NCBI RefSeq assembly: GCF_022429565.1
Contig: NZ_CP092487.1
Span: 3,800,001-3,864,000, forward strand
Source: Lutibacter sp. A64
Lineage (GTDB): Bacteria > Bacteroidota > Bacteroidia > Flavobacteriales > Flavobacteriaceae
Length of the DNA stretch: 64,000 nt
Reading direction: 5' to 3'
Below, one piece after another: positions 58,716-64,000 of the stretch. The position numbers were made by a program, and so were the translations under genes. The stretch's first letter is position 1. Each line of letters starts with the position of its first letter. Below the pieces are notes generated by a model that saw only the letters and a program-made list of their open reading frames with translations, did no database searches and had not been told where the DNA came from.

Positions 58716-61700
58716 ATGAAATTAAAACTAAGTATTTTATTACTGTTGTGTTGTGGTTTTATGTCCTTAAAGGCTCAAACAACTATTACAGGAACAGTTA
58801 CAGACGACTTAAATCAAACTTTGCCAGGTGTTAATATTTTGGTAAAAGGAACAAACCGAGGGGTGACTTCCGATTTTGATGGAAACTATTCAATTGAAGT
58901 TTCTAAAGGTGAAATTTTACAATTTTCATATATTGGGTTTGTGGCTCAAGATATTTTAATTGGAGATCAAGAAGTATTAAACATTGTTTTAAAAGGAGAT
59001 TCACAACAATTAAATGAAGTTGTTGTAATTGGGTACGGAACTACATCTAAAAAAGATTTAGTTTCTTCTGTATCTTCTGTAAAATCTGATGTTTTGGAAA
59101 ATCAACCAGTCGCAAGGTTAGATCAGGCACTACAAGGTAGAGCTACAGGAGTTTCAGTAACATCTAATAGTGGTGATCCAGGATCGGGTTCAACTATTAG
59201 AATTAGAGGTGCTAGTTCAATAAATGGTAATAACAACCCTTTATATGTGGTTGATGGATTTATTGTTGGAACAGGGTTCAACTTAAACACTTTAAACGTT
59301 AATGATATTAAATCTGTTGATGTTTTAAAAGATGCAACAGCATTAGCTATTTATGGTACAAGAGGGGCTTCAGGGGTTATTTTAGTTACAACTAAAAATG
59401 GTACCGAAGTTTCAAAAGGAAAACCAAAAATTAGCTTAAATCATTACTACAGTGTTCAAGAAGTAGCAAATGAAATTGATATTTTAAGTGGAGAAGATTA
59501 TGTGAATTATATTAATGAAGCTGGTCAATTTAATCCAAATCTAAATAATGGTTTTGGAGGAACAGACCCTACTTTACCATTGATATTTGATGAGCCAGGA
59601 GCAGTTGAAACAACCGATTGGTTAGACCTTGTATCTCAAACAGGTCATGTTATGAATACAGATTTATCTATAATGGGTAATTCAGAAAATTCAAACTACT
59701 ATGTTTCTATAAATCATTTTGATCAAGAAGGTATTTTAAGAGGATCTGGATTAGAAAGAGTAACCTTTAGAACTAATTTAGATGTAAGACTTTCTGATAA
59801 GTTTAAAATGGGAATTCGTTTAAACGCTACACATTATAAAAAAGAGAATAACAAAGTAAATTATTCAAATATTGTACAATCGCTTTTGCCTATTTCAAAA
59901 GTATATAATGATGATGGTAGTTATAATGGGGTGAACCCTATTAGTTCTGGAACACAAAGAAATCCAGAAGCAGATATTAATTTAAGAGTAGATCACGATT
60001 TAATTACAAAACTTATTTCTAATGCATATTTTGAGTATGAATTGTTTGAAAATTTTAAATTGAAATCTACTATTGGTGCCGAAATAACGCATACAAAATA
60101 CAACGATTATCTTCCTGGAGCTTTACCAGATAGAATACTTAATAAAGGAGGAACAGGTTATGGAAAAGTAGCTACAAATTTTTCAAAAAGTATATTGAAT
60201 GAAAATACATTTACTTATGATGTAGCTGCAGATGAAGATCATTCCCTTAAAATATTAGGAGGATTTACTTGGCAAAAAGATAATAATGAAAGTACTGTTT
60301 CTGAAGCCGATGGTTTTCCAAATGATGCTGTATCATTTAATAATCTTGCCTTAGGTGATGCTACACTTTATTATGCAAACTCAGGATATAGCCAAAGAAC
60401 GCTAGCTTCATTTTTAAGTAGGGTAGATTATGGTTATAAAAGTAAATACCTTTTAACTTTAGTTGGTAGATACGATGGTTCTTCTGTATTTGAAGCAGGA
60501 AATAAATATGCATTTTTCCCTTCTGTAGGTCTTGCTTGGAATACAAGTGACGAAAATTTTATGGAAGATATAGATGTTATTAATAATTTAAAAGTTAGAG
60601 GTAGTTATGGTATTGTTGGTGAGCAGGGTGTAAGTCCTTACAATTCAATTGCAACATATAACAATACAATTAATGTGTTTAATGATAATGTAGTAAATGC
60701 AGTTCAGTTAGGCTCTGTACCTAGTGATGGTTTAAAGTGGGAAACTACAAAACAATTAGATCTTGGTTTTGAAATAAGCCTTTTAGACAATAGAATTACA
60801 TTTGAAGCTGATTACTATAAAAAAACTACAGAAGATTTATTGTTAGCTAAAGCTTTATCTGCACAAGCAGGTGGAGGTACTCAATTACAAAATGTAGGAT
60901 CAATTGAAAATAAAGGTTTTGAGTTCTCTTTAAATACTATTAATGTTGAGAAAAAAGATTTTTCTTGGAGTTCAACATTATCAATTTCAACAAACAAAAG
61001 TGAAGTTTTAGAATTAGATGGTAGAGAATATATAGACTTACAATCAACAGGTAATCAGGGAGGTACTTCAGCAAGACTTATTGTTGGAGAATCTATGCCA
61101 GTATTTATTGGACTTAATTATCTAGGAACTTATAAAACAGCTGAAGAAATAATTGCAGATGGTAGAGAAGGAATGTCATTTATTGGTGGTCCAAGATTTG
61201 AAAATTTAGATGATAATCCATCTTGGAACAGTGAAGATGCAACAATAATTGGAAGTCCAGAACCAGATTTTTATGGAGGTTTTAGAAATACTTTTACGTA
61301 TAAAAATCTTTCATTAGACGTATTTTTTCAAGGTCAATACGGAAGTGATATCTTTAATATTAGAACTCAAACTTCATTTTATGGAAGAAACGAAGAAAAC
61401 TTAGATTCACGAGTATTAGATCGTTGGATAGAAGGAGAGAATGAAACTTCAGATGTTCCTAGAGCAGGTGTTTCTGCAAGTTTATTTAACCCAAATAGTA
61501 CTAATAATATTGAAGATGGTTCATTTTTAAGATTAAAAACTGCCACTTTAAATTACAATCTTCCTTTAGATAAAATTGGATGGGATAATACATTTAGCGC
61601 ATTTAATGTATATGTTACAGGTTCTAATTTATTTTTAATTTCTAAGTTTAAATTAGGAGATCCAGAAACAAATAATTTTAGTGCAGGTAGTGGTTTTGGA

Positions 61701-61778
61701 TCAGTGTCTCAAGGTTTTGCAGCAGGTACTTATCCGTATGCTAAGTCTGTTACATTTGGATTAAAAATGGAATTTTAA
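58716..61778 (+). CDS. susC: SusC/RagA-family TonB-linked outer membrane transporter
   Basis: A 1020-aa outer membrane protein. After a signal peptide (about 1-20, MSLKAQ) comes a carboxypeptidase-like regulatory domain (TITGTVTDDLNQTLPGVNIL...SYIGF, about 21-100). The plug follows with NEVVVIGYGTTSKKDLV and IRIRGASSINGNNNPLYVVDG, then the beta-barrel to a C-terminal phenylalanine (FGLKMEF). It imports the oligosaccharides produced at the surface, powered by TonB. SusD starts 12 bp later. The gene has its own operator and promoter candidate. Confidence 0.95.
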   Translation: MKLKLSILLLLCCGFMSLKAQTTITGTVTDDLNQTLPGVNILVKGTNRGVTSDFDGNYSIEVSKGEILQFSYIGFVAQDILIGDQEVLNIVLKGDSQQLNEVVVIGYGTTSKKDLVSSVSSVKSDVLENQPVARLDQALQGRATGVSVTSNSGDPGSGSTIRIRGASSINGNNNPLYVVDGFIVGTGFNLNTLNVNDIKSVDVLKDATALAIYGTRGASGVILVTTKNGTEVSKGKPKISLNHYYSVQEVANEIDILSGEDYVNYINEAGQFNPNLNNGFGGTDPTLPLIFDEPGAVETTDWLDLVSQTGHVMNTDLSIMGNSENSNYYVSINHFDQEGILRGSGLERVTFRTNLDVRLSDKFKMGIRLNATHYKKENNKVNYSNIVQSLLPISKVYNDDGSYNGVNPISSGTQRNPEADINLRVDHDLITKLISNAYFEYELFENFKLKSTIGAEITHTKYNDYLPGALPDRILNKGGTGYGKVATNFSKSILNENTFTYDVAADEDHSLKILGGFTWQKDNNESTVSEADGFPNDAVSFNNLALGDATLYYANSGYSQRTLASFLSRVDYGYKSKYLLTLVGRYDGSSVFEAGNKYAFFPSVGLAWNTSDENFMEDIDVINNLKVRGSYGIVGEQGVSPYNSIATYNNTINVFNDNVVNAVQLGSVPSDGLKWETTKQLDLGFEISLLDNRITFEADYYKKTTEDLLLAKALSAQAGGGTQLQNVGSIENKGFEFSLNTINVEKKDFSWSSTLSISTNKSEVLELDGREYIDLQSTGNQGGTSARLIVGESMPVFIGLNYLGTYKTAEEIIADGREGMSFIGGPRFENLDDNPSWNSEDATIIGSPEPDFYGGFRNTFTYKNLSLDVFFQGQYGSDIFNIRTQTSFYGRNEENLDSRVLDRWIEGENETSDVPRAGVSASLFNPNSTNNIEDGSFLRLKTATLNYNLPLDKIGWDNTFSAFNVYVTGSNLFLISKFKLGDPETNNFSAGSGFGSVSQGFAAGTYPYAKSVTFGLKMEF

Positions 61779-61790
61779 AAAAATAATAAA

Positions 61791-63368
61791 ATGAAAAATA
61801 TATTAAAAAATAAAATACTCCTAGTATTATTAGGTTTCTTTGCTATAATTTCATGTGATGAATATCTAGAAGAGGAATTGAGGGATGCAATTACTCCAGA
61901 AAACTTTTTCAATAATGACAAGGAAGCTGAATTGGCTGTAAATGGTATTTATACATTATACCATAATAATAATTTATATAGACAAAGAGGTTTAGATGAT
62001 TATAATTTAAGTGGAGCAGATGAAGTTGGCCCTAATAGAAATGTAAATGGATCCATTCATAATTATTTAATTGCAGAAGGTACAGCCGATGGTAATGGTG
62101 TGTGGTCTCAATTATATGAAGTAGTAAATGGAACAACAGAGTTTTTAGCCAATATTGATGGAAATGAAAAAATTTCAGAAGCGGCAAGAAATCAAGCCGT
62201 TGGTGAATTGTTGTTCTTAAGAGCTTTGGCATTTTTTCACTTAACTAATTTATGGGGAGATGTTCCATATTTTAGAGAAATGTTAAATCCTATTGAAGCT
62301 GGAGAATTGGGTAGATATGATAAAGATTTGATTAGAACAGATATGAAAGAAGATCTAACAAGAGCTATTTCATTATTACCAGAATCTTACTCAAGTGCAG
62401 ATTTAGGAAGAGCTACAAAATGGGCGGCTTATGCTTTAAAAGCGAAGTTTCACTTATTTGATAAAGAATGGGCGTTAGCTAAAAGTGATTGTGATGCTAT
62501 TATTAATAATTCGCATCATACATTATTAGATAATTTTGCAGATGTTTTTAATCAATTAGATCCAACAAATTCAATAAATAACGAACATATTTTTATTATT
62601 GATTTTAAAGCTGATGAACTTAATACTACAAGAACAGATGATTATAATCCTCGAATAAGAGATGAACCTTCAAATAGAAATGAAAATGCTTTTGATGAAT
62701 TTGGAAATCCAGTGCTTAAATCTAATGGAACCCAAATGAAACGATGGGAATATTTTCAAAGTTTAATGTTAGAGCAAGAAGAAGACATGACAGGGTATGG
62801 ATGGGCAATACCATTACCAGAAATAGCTGATAGAGATAATTGGCAAGATGGAGATTTACGTTATGATGCAACTATAGTAACAGAATATTTAGGCTTTGAA
62901 CTTGCATTTCCATATTACAGAAAAAATTGGAATTTAGACCAGGTAAATTCAGTGAGATATAACCACCACGAAAACTATATTGTTTTCCGTTTGGCTGATA
63001 TTTATTTAATGGCTGCTGAAGCAGAAAATGAATTAAATGGTCCTGCTAATGCATATCCATATGTAAATAAAGTACGTGAAAGAGCTTTTGATCCAGATCA
63101 ACCTTGGAGCGGAATGTCTCAATCTGAGTTTAGAGAAGCAATGTATTCTGAAAGAAAATTTGAACTTGCTGCAGAAGGACATAGAAAAATGGATTTAATT
63201 AGATGGGGAATATTGCTAGATGTAGTAAAAAATACAGAACATAGAAGTTGGAATAATCCTGCGGCTAATATTCAACCATACCATGTGTTACTTCCAGTAC
63301 CACAAAATCAAATTTTATTAAATGCAAATTTATTAGACTCTGACCCTACAAATAACGGTTACCGTTAA
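61791..63368 (+). CDS. susD: SusD/RagB-family glycan-binding lipoprotein
   Basis: A 525-aa surface lipoprotein. The lipobox is AIISC, followed by DEYLEEELRDAITPENFF. TPR-like helices hold AVGELLFLRALAFFHLTNLWGDVPYF (about residues 139-164 in two runs), the SusD signature, and the C-terminal region has YSERKFELAAEGHRKMDLIRWG. It caps the SusC barrel and binds the incoming oligosaccharide. It pairs with susC in one transcript that ends at a strong terminator. Confidence 0.95.
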   Translation: MKNILKNKILLVLLGFFAIISCDEYLEEELRDAITPENFFNNDKEAELAVNGIYTLYHNNNLYRQRGLDDYNLSGADEVGPNRNVNGSIHNYLIAEGTADGNGVWSQLYEVVNGTTEFLANIDGNEKISEAARNQAVGELLFLRALAFFHLTNLWGDVPYFREMLNPIEAGELGRYDKDLIRTDMKEDLTRAISLLPESYSSADLGRATKWAAYALKAKFHLFDKEWALAKSDCDAIINNSHHTLLDNFADVFNQLDPTNSINNEHIFIIDFKADELNTTRTDDYNPRIRDEPSNRNENAFDEFGNPVLKSNGTQMKRWEYFQSLMLEQEEDMTGYGWAIPLPEIADRDNWQDGDLRYDATIVTEYLGFELAFPYYRKNWNLDQVNSVRYNHHENYIVFRLADIYLMAAEAENELNGPANAYPYVNKVRERAFDPDQPWSGMSQSEFREAMYSERKFELAAEGHRKMDLIRWGILLDVVKNTEHRSWNNPAANIQPYHVLLPVPQNQILLNANLLDSDPTNNGYR

Positions 63369-63383
63369 AATAAAATAACCAAA

Positions 63384-63419
63384 AGCTAGAGTGTAAATAT
63401 TAATATTTACACTCTAGCT
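63384..63419 (+). terminator. Terminator after susD
   Basis: A perfect 36-bp palindrome (18-bp arms starting AGCTAGAGTG, no loop), followed by ATTTTAAAATTT. Strong hairpin 15 bp after the susD stop. Confidence 0.85.
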
Positions 63420-63438
63420 ATTTTAAAATTTACCAATT

Positions 63439-64000
63439 ATGAAAAGTTTACTTTCTTTTATTGCTTATGTGTGTCTTTTATCGAGCATAATTTCTTGCTC
63501 AAATCAAAAAGAAAAGAACAGTTTAGACATAGCACAAGAGTCTTCTAAAAAACCCAATATTATTTATATTCTTGCCGATGATTTAGGATATGGCGATTTA
63601 AGTGTTTACGGACAGGAAAAATTGAGTACGCCAAATATTGATGCATTAGCTTCAGAAGGATTGTTATTTACTCAACATTATGCAGGTAATACGGTATGTG
63701 CACCGTCAAGATCTGCTCTATTAACAGGAATGCATACAGGACATACACCAGTAAGAGGAAATAAAGAGATACAACCAGAAGGACAATATCCAATACCAGC
63801 AGACACTTATACTTTAGCAGAAGCCTTAAAAAAAGGAGGATATGTCACAGGAGCCTTTGGGAAATGGGGATTAGGATATCCAGGTTCAGAAGGAGATCCC
63901 GTATATCAAGGATTTGATACTTTTTATGGATATAATTGCCAGCGTTTAGGCCATAATTACTATCCATTTCACCTATGGTCAAATAGAGATTCTATAGTTT
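63439..64000 (+). CDS. Sulfatase, lipoprotein, 5' part (cut by window end)
   Basis: Starting at ATG 63439 the frame is open to the end of the window (187 codons). The signal sequence ends in the lipobox IISC. NIIYILADDLGYGDLS supplies the metal-binding aspartates and TVCAPSRSALLTG carries the formylglycine cysteine C87 in canonical context, followed by GHTPVRGN and FGKWGLGYPG. The layout is that of arylsulfatase A-like enzymes, close to the paralogue at 52016. It shows the polysaccharide locus continues beyond the window. Confidence 0.92.
   Translation, partial: MKSLLSFIAYVCLLSSIISCSNQKEKNSLDIAQESSKKPNIIYILADDLGYGDLSVYGQEKLSTPNIDALASEGLLFTQHYAGNTVCAPSRSALLTGMHTGHTPVRGNKEIQPEGQYPIPADTYTLAEALKKGGYVTGAFGKWGLGYPGSEGDPVYQGFDTFYGYNCQRLGHNYYPFHLWSNRDSIV

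Overview
The window is AT-rich DNA from a member of the Bacteroidota, most likely a marine Flavobacteriaceae. The evidence is the promoter style (TTG about 19-20 bp before TAnnTTTG, seen for example at tRNA-Asp and trxA), a type IX secretion C-terminal domain, SusC/SusD proteins, a hybrid two-component (HTCS) regulator, a mevalonate pathway and many lipoprotein sulfatases. I have no database support for a genus.

Region 1 (1-15200) is a sulfur and methionine block, all on the + strand. It holds the end of a bifunctional aspartokinase/homoserine dehydrogenase, an O-succinylhomoserine sulfhydrylase, then assimilatory sulfate reduction (DUF2061 protein, cysH, cysD, cysN, a siroheme sulfite reductase with an extra C-terminal helical domain) and siroheme synthesis (cobA and a Met8-like dehydrogenase). 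A SAM-I (S-box) riboswitch precedes a methionine synthase split into two genes, followed by metF and trxA. Together these take sulfate to sulfide, place sulfur on a homoserine ester, and methylate homocysteine. Two copies of an 85-bp structured repeat lie between genes of this block.

Region 2 (15378-28092) starts with a DUF58 gene and tRNA-Asp. The last 17 bp of the tRNA are repeated at 28076-28092. Between the copies is an 11.7-kb integrated island, now apparently immobile: an integrase remnant, a transposase scrap, a DUF262-like remnant, an AbiEi/AbiEii pair behind a large palindrome, an orphan type I restriction subunit (hsdR) with an in-frame stop, and a 1659-aa secreted metalloprotease with a DNA-level tandem repeat. 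Paired TTTCGGTACA-like repeats, 12 bp apart, sit just inside both ends.

Region 3 (28388-39042) is ordinary chromosome: a C45-like Ntn hydrolase, a BPL_N-type lipoprotein, thiamine pyrophosphokinase and a small TolQ/MotA-like membrane protein (both -), a LytS/LytR-type two-component pair, mevalonate pathway genes (mvaD, mevalonate kinase), a UbiA prenyltransferase, an RsuA/RluB pseudouridine synthase and a small acidic protein. A repetitive palindromic element has been inserted in frame into mvaD.

Region 4 (39219 to beyond 64000) is a polysaccharide utilization locus. A divergent HTCS regulator faces a GH2 beta-galactosidase, five sulfatases, a GH172 (DUF2961) protein, a GH30 enzyme, SusC, SusD and a sixth sulfatase cut by the window edge. 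The enzyme set suggests a sulfated galactan or arabinogalactan-like algal glycan (inference). The same inverted repeat, TGTTGCA-N31-TGCAACA, followed 42 bp later by a -7-like box, lies upstream of both the GH2 gene and susC. It is the best candidate for the HTCS operator and the most specific new regulatory signal in the window.
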